This document shows positions 20,674 through 31,557 of a DNA stretch of 64,000 nucleotides, piece after piece; the stretch's first letter is position 1; each line of letters opens with the position of its first letter. The notes under the pieces were generated by a model, which was not told where the DNA came from, did no database searches, and was given only the letters and a program-made list of their open reading frames with translations. A program made the position numbers and the translations under genes. The stretch is from contig OZ023207.1 in NCBI GenBank assembly GCA_963995525.1, forward strand, positions 6,422,163 through 6,486,162, in the 5' to 3' direction. This stretch comes from Escarpia spicata (taxonomy: Eukaryota > Annelida > Polychaeta > Sabellida > Siboglinidae).

Positions 20674-21689
20674 ATATTATATTGAATGCTATTATGATGA
20701 TCAGCAGATGAAAACCTTCAATTTGACATATTATACGTACATAATGAGACACATATGTAGAGTTGTGGGGGTGTGCATGAGGGGCATACCTGGCCCATGG
20801 CCTATTCTATGTGAACAGTTACCTTCTAGTTTCACTCACAATCACTTAGAATATAAGAATACATTTATTATTATTTGCAACTTTTCAGATGGATTGAACA
20901 TACATTCACCATAAAAGCCCCAAATCACACAAATGTCATAATGTTACAAGTTACAATACGACACAACATTATGTTACAATACTCATAAAACATGTTGTAC
21001 TAAATAAAATAACGCAACACCAAAGATACTGTTAAGTAAATTACACAAAATCGCCCCATGACGCAACAAACTCAGTATGAGGCGCTTTATATTAAAACGT
21101 GTACATTGCATTACTATCTTTCATTAAAAAATAAGATACTTTAAATACACTAAAATTAAATCATATAGTTTAAATATAAAAATTGACTGTTGAGACATAC
21201 ACTAAAATCATTTTATGCAATAACCAACACAAGCCCATTGTAGTTTGAGAATTGAAATTGGCCAAAGGATGACGTTTTCATTGGAAAGTGGATTGCTTCT
21301 AATGCAGCCACTTTTGGGCATAAAGATAGTAGGAATGTGATGTATAACATGCAAACCAGATGGGAAACTGAACCCTTGTACAGCCCCATCAAAGTTTCTC
21401 AGGCACACATTCCTACAACATGACGACAATATACAGGCATACATTATTTGTCGCTATAGAAGTATAAAACCACTATGAATATAAACCTAAGCAAACAATA
21501 CAAACATTCCACCACCAATAGACACATGCAATTACAAAAAGGTGGGGCCATTCCGCCACAAGGTCACCAAGAGGAACCTGTGACCACCCCACCGAGACAT
21601 ACACTAAAATCATTAAGTGTTATGGCAGTGTACTAAGCACCATGGAATTAATGAGTTTTTGTAGCGATTTGTGTTCGCCATTGGGACGG
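20674..21689. other. Shared AT-rich stretch including a segment between 21-bp direct repeats
   Basis: GAGACATACACTAAAATCAT occurs at 21192 and again at 21594, 402 bp apart, in every unit. The enclosed DNA has no inverted termini I can see. No gene is supported. Confidence 0.45.
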
Positions 21690-22530
21690 GTAACTCATTG
21701 AATGATCTTAGTGCATACGGCACATTTCGAATATTTGGTAGTAGCGTATTCAGTTTGACAGCTTGTTTGGTCTTACATCAGGATGGTGAACCTCTCGATG
21801 GTTGACGTTACAGCCTCCATACCCTGAAGCTGGTGCATTTGACATGGTACAGGATGCGTCAGTGGCTACCGGGTAGGCATTTCAAGGTTCCTACGATCAT
21901 TTCGTCCCCTTACTTTAGAAAAGCTGACATTGTCGCATCCGGTGAACGCATTTAATACGGAATACATTGACACACTCTCGGTTCAAGAGAACGTGATATC
22001 GATATAGGAGACAAGTCGCTGATGTAGCAGTTCCACTGTGTCGTTGAACGTATTGATGACCGACATACCTGTGTGCTGCAGGTCACCAGTAACAATGTGG
22101 CTCAAGAATGGGAACAACTCTGTCTGGTTCTCATCACAGCCCAAGAATCATGTAATTGTCTTGACAGACCTGAGTTGTTCACACGATGGTGAACGCCCTT
22201 CTCACTCCGTTGCCTTGGACTGCCGTATTTGTAGACATCCCAGACAATGTCAACACACGCTGTGATACAGCATATGAACCAATTCCGTTGATAGATATTG
22301 ACAGAATGTTGCTGAGGTTCGCGGCTTCAACATGTTGACGGCTGCTGCTCCATCAATGGCAACAACATCAACGCAGTGAGTCGTCGGGCAACTGTCTGGT
22401 TGAGGCCAAACAACTTTCTCCAAGCAGCATGTGATATCTGCATTCGTTCCAGTGCGCAATTTCCCATTGCGTGACAGAAACTGTGGAAATGTCTGGTTCT
22501 CGTATAAGAAGAACTATGCAATATCATTGT
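21690..22530 (-). pseudogene. Relic of a repetitive metazoan protein family (GCDxVSF type), U1
   Basis: Minus-strand pieces appear in the order AIDGAAAVNMLKP, CDENQTELFPFL, AFTGCDNVSFS and STIERFTILMYDQTS, separated by stops and shifts. I recognise this order from a long, multi-copy, poorly characterised protein family common in invertebrate genomes and probably transposon-borne, but I cannot name it from the sequence. A large internal part is missing between the ENKTEL-like and TGCD blocks. Also at 42614 and 62400. Confidence 0.5.
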
Positions 22531-23059
22531 TTCTCACTTGACAAACTACATACAGTTAGGAAAACATGAGCAGTCACTTCAGACAGCCGATAGATGGATC
22601 TAGGATTTGGTCGGACAAGGTTAAAAGTAGCAAATATGAAAATGTTACCCGTAATACCTATATGCTGACATAAAAATAACAGTACATGTCGTAGTTCTTA
22701 AGATATGTAACAATTCATTTTAACAGCCGCCATTTAAAAAAATGGTAGATGTCAAAGTCATCGAAAATCAGATGCAAAATATTTGAATATATTGAAATCA
22801 CTACCTATACATTCAGATTCAAACTGTTTATTACCAAGTAAAATTTAAAATGTACGAGGAATTATTGACGTTGTGGCGTCAATATACTACATTCTTGTTT
22901 CCCGTGCTCCCCTCGTGCACACGCAAAACATACAATCAGAAACATTATAAAACTATGCTAAAACAAGTATCAATTTAAACCAAAGCCAACTGCCAACACA
23001 TTTAAGTCAGTTGTACATCTATTGACATAAAAAGTGAACTTGGTAATATATTATTAATA
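22531..23059. other. Shared AT-rich DNA, no gene
   Basis: Holds a short GCCGCCATTT...AAATGG inverted motif near 22723-22745 and nothing else that stands out. Confidence 0.35.
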
Positions 23060-24065
23060 CCAGTTTCCTCACCTCGTACTTAGCTCCCCTGAATTCTTCC
23101 CTGCTGCCAGCCACTGATGAACGCCGCGTTCTTCCCAGCTAGTTTCTGCATGATGTCCCTGGAGAACCAAGGTGTATCGTTGCCATACAGGATGATAGTC
23201 TTTGTCTCCGTGCACACCTCCTCACACCAGCTGATGTAGGATGTCACGGGGTCAGCGTACACGTCTAGATCAGCACATGTCTCTTTAAAAATGTCCCAAT
23301 CTGTGCACTCCAGGCATCCCCGAAGAGCTTCAGTCGACTCGTCCTTCCGCTTATTGACAGTCTTCTTTGTTTGCTTCAACGTTTTCAGTTTCTGTCGGTA
23401 CGTGGGGATGAAGACGACCGTTGCATGATCAGGCGCTCCGATGGGAGCCCTGGTGGTGTGACGGTACGCACCCTCAAAGAGTGTGTAGCAGTGATCCAGG
23501 ATCTTGCTATTGCGTGTAGCATCGTCTACATGCTGCTTTTAAATGGGCAATACCTTCTTCACGTTTGTGTGATTAAAGTCACCCAGAATGATCACTACGC
23601 TGTCGGGATGGGTCGTTTCTGCTGCCAATTGGTTGACTGCCTTGGTAGCACTGGCATCAGGGGTATGTAAACACAACACCACGACCAAAGAGAGATACCA
23701 GTTCTCGAGAACACGAAGAAAAGAAAAGCATTACACCACCACTGATTCAAAAGAAACACAAGTCAACACCCCGCTATTTGTCCGTCAGTTTGCTCGGTTG
23801 GTCGGCACTAAACAAAGCATGACCGAGGGGTGTCACTGCCGCTTCAGGGGTCGTGGCACCTAACCACGTTTCCGTAAAACACGGTATAGAGGCGTCTCTT
23901 ATTTCTCGTTTGTAAATGAACAAGTGAAAGAGTTCGTCTGTTTTGTTCCTCGGTGATCGCATATTTGCTAGAATGATAGCAAGGAGTGGAGGTCGAAGGC
24001 TGCGCCGCCGAAATCTACAGAGTGCGCCCCCACGTCTTCCCCGCTTGCCTGGCGGCGTGAGCCGT
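23060..24065 (-). mobile_element. LINE-C endonuclease and linker, U1 copy
   Basis: Minus strand, N- to C-terminal: GALCRFRRRSLRPPLLAIIL, ANMRSPRNK (first endonuclease Asn block), PCFTETWL (catalytic Glu block), GHALFSAD; then, after a gap, ILGDFNHTN (Asp/Asn block), GAPDHATVVFIPTYRQ (the final SDH block, here PDH), and the EN-RT linker DNDTPWF-like region with EFRGAKYEVRK. These blocks define an APE-type endonuclease of a CR1/L2/Rex-like LINE different from the two others in the unit. Stops (for example after VLPI) and a missing central block make it dead. It retains 72 bp and about 25 bp that U2 and U3 have lost. Confidence 0.7.
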
Positions 24066-25547
24066 GATGCGTTGTGTTGTGTATGACCCATGTTGCTTTG
24101 AACAGAAAAAGTATCATCCACGATAAAGTTTGGTCTATACTCACAGATCAAGGATTCCCTGATGTTGAGTAGGTCTTCAATATTGTGTACTTATATACAC
24201 AAATAGTCCTAAACACGAGCACAATTATCGAAAACATATAAACGATCATCCGTTGCCACTACATGTCGACATGCACCAGCGCCATCTTGACACCAACAGT
24301 GCGGGACAATAGTGTCAACGCCGCCATATTTTAAAATGGCGGAGGTACATGTCGGCCAAGGTCACTAATAACACGTTTGAAATCAGTCCCCTCGAAAACC
24401 TATATTTTGGGCATAATATGACAGGCGGCATGTGACGCAGTTCTCGAGATATGAGGATTATTAGTTTTGGCGGCCATTTTTTTAAATGGCAGCCAATGGC
24501 GTCCAGGACAAACTCAGAGAAGTCCCGGGGTTTTTATAGTTTTGTCTTGATAACTTCTATGAGCCAATTTTTTATAATAATAAAAGATTCGTCAAAATAA
24601 CGCAGTTATATGCTTTACTAAATAGGCCAAACACAATTTTGCAGACGTATTGTCGTCATAGATACAGTGAATATTTGAAAATGTGAAATCAGCATTTGTG
24701 TTTTAGCAGCATCATATATCATTGAATGACGTTGACTTTGAAACTTTGACTTTCACAGGATTATCAAACGAAATTTATGTTATATTTATTGGATTCTGTG
24801 ATATCAAAAAGATAAGAATCAAATATTAAATCAGTAATCTTCCTCAATTACAACCATAGTTGTGAGCAATAATATTGACATTTTGGCGGCCATTATATTT
24901 GTTATATGTTTTATGGGTGTTCTTTTCTTTGTGATTAAGGACATCACTCTGGGTAAGAAACTGCAAAAATACCTTCTGGTGCAATTAGTTTGAGGTATAC
25001 CCATTTTTTCTCTTGAAGTGCCTGGACTATGTTGTCCAAAATACAAACGGGAATTGAACTATCCACCATGTGACTTGTTGCCAAGCAACGCCTCCGTCAA
25101 GCTGTCAGAAAACACGTGGAGGGTTCGAACATTCCATCATATATTTTATAGAAATTCTGGCCTTTGTGAAAAAACCATCAGGCAAAGTTTTTTAGTGATA
25201 AGTGTAAGCGAGAATGTTTGATTTATGAGATGTCATGCAACAATAGTAATGCAATTCACTTATATAACCGTTATCAACATTATTGGCAAACGCAAATCTT
25301 GACGGAGGACACACTTAAGACAAAAGGATTGTGACGTAGGTAAACCGCGACGTACTGGATACATCAATTGAAAGCAATTTTAACGGACATTTGGGGATAG
25401 ATACTTTCTGGTATATAAATAACACACATATGTGGTTAGTACTGAACATTTACTGCTTCAAGAAGGTGATGCGAACAGTATATCTCTATAGCTATCTCAT
25501 AAACCATAACGAACCGCGAACCGACAGTTTGTATCGCGAACCGTACT
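24066..25547. other. Non-coding DNA with GCCGCCAT palindromes, upstream of receptor C1
   Basis: Several palindromic islands built on GGCGGCCAT and GCCGCCAT (about 24312-24345, 24468-24505, 24883-24895) suggest degraded short inverted-repeat elements. The interval 24037-24857 is absent from U2/U3 (821 bp), and about 146 bp near 25168-25313 are also missing there. No gene. Confidence 0.45.
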
Positions 25548-25896
<349 letters not shown>

Positions 25897-26087
25897 CGTG
25901 ATATTTCTGAATACTCTACAACGTTCCCGTCAAAATAATTACCACTATGGATATTTCTGGGTAACGAAACATACATCCTTGATTTATCATTTGTATCGTT
26001 CGTAATCACAAGCAACTGTCAGTTACGTCTACGAAATTAGTGGTTTGACTTTGTCTTAGACAACAGTGTCAAGATTTAAAAACTAAT

Positions 26088-26195
26088 CACGATGCATCGG
26101 ATAGTCTGTGTGTGTTTACGGCAGTTTGTTTCTCATCCCATAAGACACGCAGCAGAACAAAGAATCTAATCCATTACCGGATTAATAGATTTATC
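26088..26195 (+). promoter_or_regulatory. Conserved 5' block of receptor C1
   Basis: Perfect palindrome CGATGCATCG at 26090-26099 (220 bp before the ATG), CATCCCATAAGACA at 26134-26147 and ATTACCGGATTAATA at 26173. Same order and spacing as in A and B. Function inferred. Confidence 0.45.
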
Positions 26196-26309
26196 TTGTT
26201 GATCAAACAGTTGAATTTGTATCCATATCTCAGTAATGTCACACCATTGCTATCGCGATCTGTTCGCTGGAGCGAGCGAAAGCGACACTGCAACATCAGA
26301 AATTTCAAA

Positions 26310-27251
26310 ATGGATGTCAGTGACTTCGACGAATTCAAACCGATTGCAATCAGCGCATTGATTGTCGTGAATATAACACTGAACCTTATCGTGATAGCAG
26401 TAATCGTCAAATATCCACAACTGCGCGAAGATCGCACGACACTCTTCATGTTCTCGCTCACGCTGTCAGATCACGCCAACGGCTGCCTAGCGATGCCAAT
26501 CAGCGCTGCCTTGTGCTCCAGCGCGACGCCAAATGTACGTAATGACATTAAATACTTTCCCAAAATTCAAAGTGTCTTCTCTGTTTGGTTCACTGTCACC
26601 TCAATGTACAGTCTCTGCTGGGTGACCGTGTGCAAGATGGTCGCCATATCGAACCCTCTCCGCTATGAACAAGTTCTCACTCGAAATCGTTGCTACTTCA
26701 TAATAGGTGGACTGTGGTTAATCGGAGCGTTGATGGGCGCAATCGTAGCATATAACGTTGAGTCGTGGAACTATAATGTGTGCATGTACGAAGTAACCAT
26801 TTCCAAAGGCAATGTTGGTTTATTATTTATCCTTGTATTAATCATAATTATATGCCCTATTATCGGCCTTGTTTACTCGACGACACGAATATTCAGAGCG
26901 ATTCTTCGAACGCACCGTCAAATTGCTGCACAGGTTACCTCAATCGGTGGAGATGATGTCGGCGTCGCAACCATCCCGTCTTTGACTTTGAAAACGATTC
27001 GTTCAGGAAGAAACCTTTTGATTATTTGCTTGGCGCTAATGGTGTTGACGATTCCTTATGTTGTATGCGCATCTATGCTATTGCTGGGATTTAGTATATA
27101 TGTGCCGATGTGGTATACATTTGTATCCAATTGGATCTTAGCGAGCAACACGTTCGTAAACAGTCTCATGTATATTGTTCTGTTTCGATCTGTTCGGGAT
27201 AAAACGGTACAAATGTTATGTGATCGTACTCAGCTCTGTCGGTGTACGTAG
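26310..27251 (+). CDS. Receptor C1: intact intronless class A GPCR, 313 aa
   Basis: Same architecture as receptor B1 and clearly its paralogue: TM1 with N25, TM2 with Asp54 (2.50), C108-K109-M110 in place of DRY followed by VAISNPLRY, W136, P183, P249 in VLTIPY, and NSLMY for NPxxY. The C-tail is KTVQMLCDRTQLCRCT, longer and more Cys-rich than in B1. An in-frame ATG at 26112 would add 66 residues, but that stretch is the conserved 5' block, is stopped in B1 and has no signal peptide, so I choose the ATG at 26310. One change, His55 for Leu just after Asp54, sets C1 apart from C2 and could disturb the sodium-site region of TM2. A GT microsatellite lies 414 bp upstream and pseudogene D1 follows. 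Ligand unknown. Confidence 0.85.
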   Translation: MDVSDFDEFKPIAISALIVVNITLNLIVIAVIVKYPQLREDRTTLFMFSLTLSDHANGCLAMPISAALCSSATPNVRNDIKYFPKIQSVFSVWFTVTSMYSLCWVTVCKMVAISNPLRYEQVLTRNRCYFIIGGLWLIGALMGAIVAYNVESWNYNVCMYEVTISKGNVGLLFILVLIIIICPIIGLVYSTTRIFRAILRTHRQIAAQVTSIGGDDVGVATIPSLTLKTIRSGRNLLIICLALMVLTIPYVVCASMLLLGFSIYVPMWYTFVSNWILASNTFVNSLMYIVLFRSVRDKTVQMLCDRTQLCRCT

Positions 27252-27692
27252 CAGTCAGAAAACCTTTAAAATAACAATATAAAGACGATGATACTTTCAC
27301 ATAATGTCGTCATTTGTGTTTTTTATTCATTACAAATACGTGTGCATTTTGATTTTAACATTCCCTATATAGTCGCGTGATGTGTCTTAAAAACAACAAC
27401 AACTGCATCAATATGTTTATTTGGCATATGTAGAAATTTTGCATATTGAATGCACGTCATACGCGTATATTTTGCATTAGCCACGCATAGTTTCCTTTAT
27501 CTCGGAAATGCCAAAAGGAGAAGTTGCCCTGTATGCTGTTTCTCAATTGATGTTTTATTGTACCGTTTATTTTTCATGCCTTGCAGTGTGCATGTGTCCA
27601 TCGCAATATATATATCATATACGCATATGTTTATCATAATATTTCAAAATACTGGTATAACTTTCCAGCCTAACCAATTGCCACCGTGGACA
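27252..27692. other. Receptor C 3' flank
   Basis: Module flank as after the other receptors (AAAGACGATGATA, GTCGTCATTTG, TGTGCATTTTGAT). It runs directly into the broken start of relic D1; the part corresponding to the D promoter and TM1-TM3 is absent. Confidence 0.55.
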
Positions 27693-28294
27693 TATGTAAG
27701 ATGGTCGCAATAACGTATCCGCACCGCTATGAACAACTCACTTGAAATCGATGCTACATAATAATATATGGACTGTGTTTAATGTGGATGACAATGGGCG
27801 CAATAGCGGCATACTATGCTGAATCACGGGACTTTGGTGCATCTGAGTATATAGTAACCATTTCCAAAAGCAGTGTGATTTTACTCTATATCATTGTATC
27901 CATCGCAACTATATGCCGTGTTGTCGGCATTGTCTACTCGACTACTTGAATATTCCGAGCGATTCTTCGAACCCATCGGCAAATTACAGCCCAGATGATG
28001 TCAATGGGTGGAGAAAGCAGCCACGTCGCAACTACCCCGTCTTTGACTTTGCAAACCATTCGTTCTAGAAGAAACGTACTCATTGTTTGTTTGGCGCTAG
28101 TCGTGTTGACGATTCCATTTCTTGTAAATGCATCTATTACATTGCTGGCATTGCTTCAATACGGGCCTATGTGGTATAAATCTGTATCCACGTGGATCTT
28201 TGCGAGTAATTCGTTCATAAGCAGTTTCATATATATTGTCGTATTTCGATGTGTTCGTGATAAAACGGTGCAGACGTTACGTGATGTTACTTAG
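27693..28294 (+). pseudogene. Receptor D1: class A GPCR pseudogene, TM3 end to C-tail
   Basis: Begins within the end of TM3 (CKMVAITYPHRYEQ) and runs through TM7 (SSFIYIVVFRCVRDKTVQTL). It lacks the start, TM1, TM2 and most of TM3. Stops replace Arg codons soon after TM3 (CTTGAAATC) and in the loop after TM5 (ACTTGAATATTC). The last 99 codons (27995-28294) remain open and cover TM6-TM7 with SRRNVLIVCLALVVLTIPFL, which may reflect age rather than use. More similar to B than to C in this part by eye. Confidence 0.8.
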
Positions 28295-29072
28295 ATCTGT
28301 AAGTGTTTGTATATTGGCCAAAGAAAATAAATGTCAAAAAAGATTACATTTTTAATACAATGATGCAGTTTGTTTTCTTTTCTGAAAATCAAATATGTGT
28401 ACGTTTCTAATTTAGTATTATTAACAACAAAGTCGCATTTATATGTCCACATTAAGAAACTGTGCGTTTCTGTAGATGTACAACACACACTATTTTAAAA
28501 GAATAAAGTGGATGATACCTTTAAAAAATGTAATCATTTGTTTTCTTATTGTGACGAAGCACGTGTGCATTTCGATGAAAAGATAGTTCCAAAATGTTAT
28601 ATTGGGTGTATGTGGACTAGAGTTTCAAGATAAATAGCAAAGAATGATTTTTGGGGGTACATTTCGACGTTCCTCAATTCGAATTTTTATTATGTTTTCT
28701 GGGAAACAAAGAGGTTCTAGTATCTAGATCTAATATATTGCCAAAACCACTTGATGGTCTTTGTGTGGTATCCGTTGAAACAGTATGACACGACATCGCA
28801 ATAATCATTGCGAAGTCATTTGCTTTCTTGTTATGCCGAAAATACGTGTGCATTTTAATATAGTTACAAAATAGATGGGTGTAAAACTTGTTTTCTAAAA
28901 CAGGAACAACAGCTAAAATATGCCTGTTTGACGTACGGATAAATGCTGAATATAGTATGCACGTCACGGCCATATATGTTGCCTAAGCCACTCGCTGCTA
29001 CCATTCATCCTGAAATGTCCGGGAGGAGGTTTCCCTAAATAGTGATTCTCAATTGATCTCTTAATATTCAAG
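28295..29072. other. Two successive copies of receptor-module flank
   Basis: Flank landmarks occur twice (28530-28610 and 28810-29060), implying a further receptor once lay between and is now lost. U2 lacks 27 bp near 28678-28704. Confidence 0.5.
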
Positions 29073-30376
29073 AGGATGGCAATCAACGCACTAGTTGAGC
29101 AGATGTGTGAAGAAGAGGGGGTGGGATTCACAGATTTATGGGGATACTTTGTTGGGAGGGAAGATATGTACATGAGAGATGGCCTCCATCTTAGTGGAAA
29201 GGGGGCAGCAGTTTTCTCAGAGAACCTGCTGCGATCTGTTGACAGTGGGACAGGTTGCATCTATTTAAACTAGATTCGCAGGGGGTACTCACAGAAAAGC
29301 CTGAAAATGGAGGCATAGATAAAGACCGCACAAATAAATCAGCAAATAACAGTCTGGAAAACTCTTTTGAAGCTGGATATAAATGTGTTTGTTTAAATGC
29401 AAGGAGTATATTAAACAAAAGAAATGAACTAAACGTTATGGTAGAAGATATTGACCTTCATATAATAGGTATAACTGAATCCTGGACCACCACCGATATA
29501 TCAGATGCTGAATTGGGACTGACAGGATATGTAATGTTTAGAAAAGATAGAATAGGAAGAAAGGGAGGTGGAGTTATTTTATATATTAAAGAATCTATTC
29601 AGGCTAATGAAATAAAATTAGAAAGAGAAGCAGATTGCGAAGAAGCTGTTTGGTGTAACATAGTTACAGGAAACTCAACGTTAACAGTTGGGTTAGTTTA
29701 TCGAAGTCCAAACATAAGCATAAAAGAGAATGAAAAAATACAAAACGCTATAAGGGAAGTAAGCAAACGTGATTGTGTTATTATGGGGGATTTTAACCAC
29801 GGGCATATACAATGGAAATCTCTACAGAGTATGGGGAGTGAGGACCACAAGTTTTTAGTTTTAGTTCAAGATACATTACTTTCTCAACATGTGCTAGAAC
29901 CAACCAGGGGTGAGAATGTGTTAGACATAGTTTTGTCCTCACAGAATGAATTAGTTGACAATGTCAATATATGTGAGCCACTGAGGAGTAGCGATCACAA
30001 CCAGATACATTTTACCATCAAAGTAAAATGAGAAAGGAATAGTAAAAAGCAGTATAGGAAAAATTTCCACAAAGGAAGGTATAAGGACATGAGGAAATAT
30101 TTAGCAAAGATAGACTGAAATAACACACTAAAAAATAAGACGGCAACAGAATGCTGGAATATATTAAACAGTGAAATTAAGTGCATAGTCAATAAATTTG
30201 TACCCTTCAAAAAAAAAGGAAAACGGTCCAAAAAGAAACACTTATCGAAAGAAGCCATTAGAAAAATTAAGTACAAACAAATGATGTGGAAGTCATATAG
30301 ATGTACTGGAAATGATGAAGACTACAACAGTTATAAAGAAGCACTTAACCAAGCTACAGCTGAAATTAAGCATATG
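29073..30376 (+). mobile_element. CR1 piece: SGNH-esterase end of ORF1 plus ORF2 endonuclease, U1
   Basis: The frame 29076-29273 encodes the end of an SGNH domain (VGFTDLWGYFVGRED, then RDGLHLSGKG with the Asp-x-x-His dyad), as known from ORF1 of some CR1-group LINEs. The frame 29255-30031 (258 codons) encodes ORF2 with a nearly complete APE endonuclease: LNARSILN, ITESW, GRKGGGVILY, VYRSPN, MGDFNHG and SSDHNQ. A TGA at 30029-30031 replaces the Ser codon of other copies, and the linker follows in broken frames to about 30370. It overlaps and complements the CR1 piece at 6892-10499, which lacks exactly this part. The U1/U2 junction lies at its 3' end. Confidence 0.8.
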
Positions 30377-30495
30377 ATGGCAGTGGTGATGTTGGTGGTG
30401 ATTATAACGACGATGTATATAACGAGGATGATGATGATAATGAAGATGATGACAACGACGACGAAGTTAATCCATTTGAAGACTTTGATGATTGT
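30377..30495. repeat. GAT-rich repeat at start of U2
   Basis: GATGATGATGATAATGAAGATGATG units, shorter than in U1 (5575-5865) because the unit starts inside the repeat. Confidence 0.7.
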
Positions 30496-30781
30496 AATTA
30501 TACGGTTTGAGTTAGCAATAAATTCACAGCTAAAAGTCCATTTCACTGACAATTATCTCGACAACATGTAAAACAAAAATATTTAAAAATAAATAATGTA
30601 TTGTATTTAATCGGATCATTATGTACGACTACAGAGTACCACTCTGTAATCATTGTGTATGCTTACATAGTGGCAAAATGTTCTGCATTATTAACACGCA
30701 GTTTAGCTGTCAGTGGTACTGGTCTCGAATGCACAAAAGTAGTACCGACAGACGCGTTCGACGGTTCCTGTGCTGCTGTAA

Positions 30782-31495
30782 CTACAAGAATTCTTGTAGG
30801 TACGTGCCGAAAAGAGGTCGATATGTGCGGAATTGCCTTATTAGCTTTCTCTTTGCTCGCAACCACAAGTTTTTAATATTTTGTTTGAGGACGTCTGGAG
30901 AAAACGGGTCCACGAAGTTGTGTTCGTGGATTACAACATCGTGTAGGTACACGCCACCGTTCAGCTGGTCGAGATTGTGGTACGCCGCCCATCCGTCTGT
31001 CATCACGTGTGTACCTGGCAAAAGCCACTGCGCAATGATAGGCTGTAGTGTGGCAGCTCTCCTGCCAGGAACGACTTCCAACCTACACCGGCCACTTTCC
31101 CTCTCCACGGCCCCCAACACCCATTCTCCATCATTAACCCTGCCGCGGTGATACTTGCGGTGGTAGAAGTAACCCTCGTCTAGTTCGACAACAATGGGGC
31201 TACTATTGTTGTCGAAACCACCATGTAGTTGCGGGTGGTTCCAGACGTCGACAGCACAGATGTCACGCACGAAATTGTGCCAGTCAATGACAGTGTGGTT
31301 AGACAGGTTCAAATGCCACATCCCGTCTGTCATGGCAATCTCAGCTGCCCAACTATGCAACAACCACATGATCTTCCCGAGCGTTAGACGACTCTTGAAG
31401 AACGAGTTGACGCATAGTCCCCTACGCTCACCGCACATAGAGCATTTTCAGCGTAAACCGTCGATGGAATCTATTTTGAATATCAATAAATTCTG
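30782..31495 (-). mobile_element. Merlin transposon relic, U2 copy
   Basis: An open minus-strand frame of 218 codons (31438 to 30782) carries both catalytic Asp residues (VELDEGYF, MTDGWAAYHNL) and the RKYHRGR segment. It reads through the third catalytic site as KQNIKNLW, with Lys where Merlin and ISXO2 transposases have Glu. Upstream the Trp-to-stop change (DGLR-stop-KCSMC) is shared with U1. Long but catalytically dead by inference. Confidence 0.75.
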
Positions 31496-31557
31496 ATATA
31501 GCACCTTGCAAGCGGCAACGCAGGGCAACAGTACACTTGGTTTGCAACGACTGCTAG

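Noticed and set aside
26112..26309. 66-residue N-terminal extension of receptor C1
   Set aside because: It is the conserved 5' flank, has no signal peptide, and the matching frame is stopped in B1 at 14429-14431.
30281..30571. Met/Thr/Ile-rich frame over the GAT repeat (also part of 49889-50371)
   Set aside because: Repeat translation; the LINE similarity ends where the GAT repeat begins.
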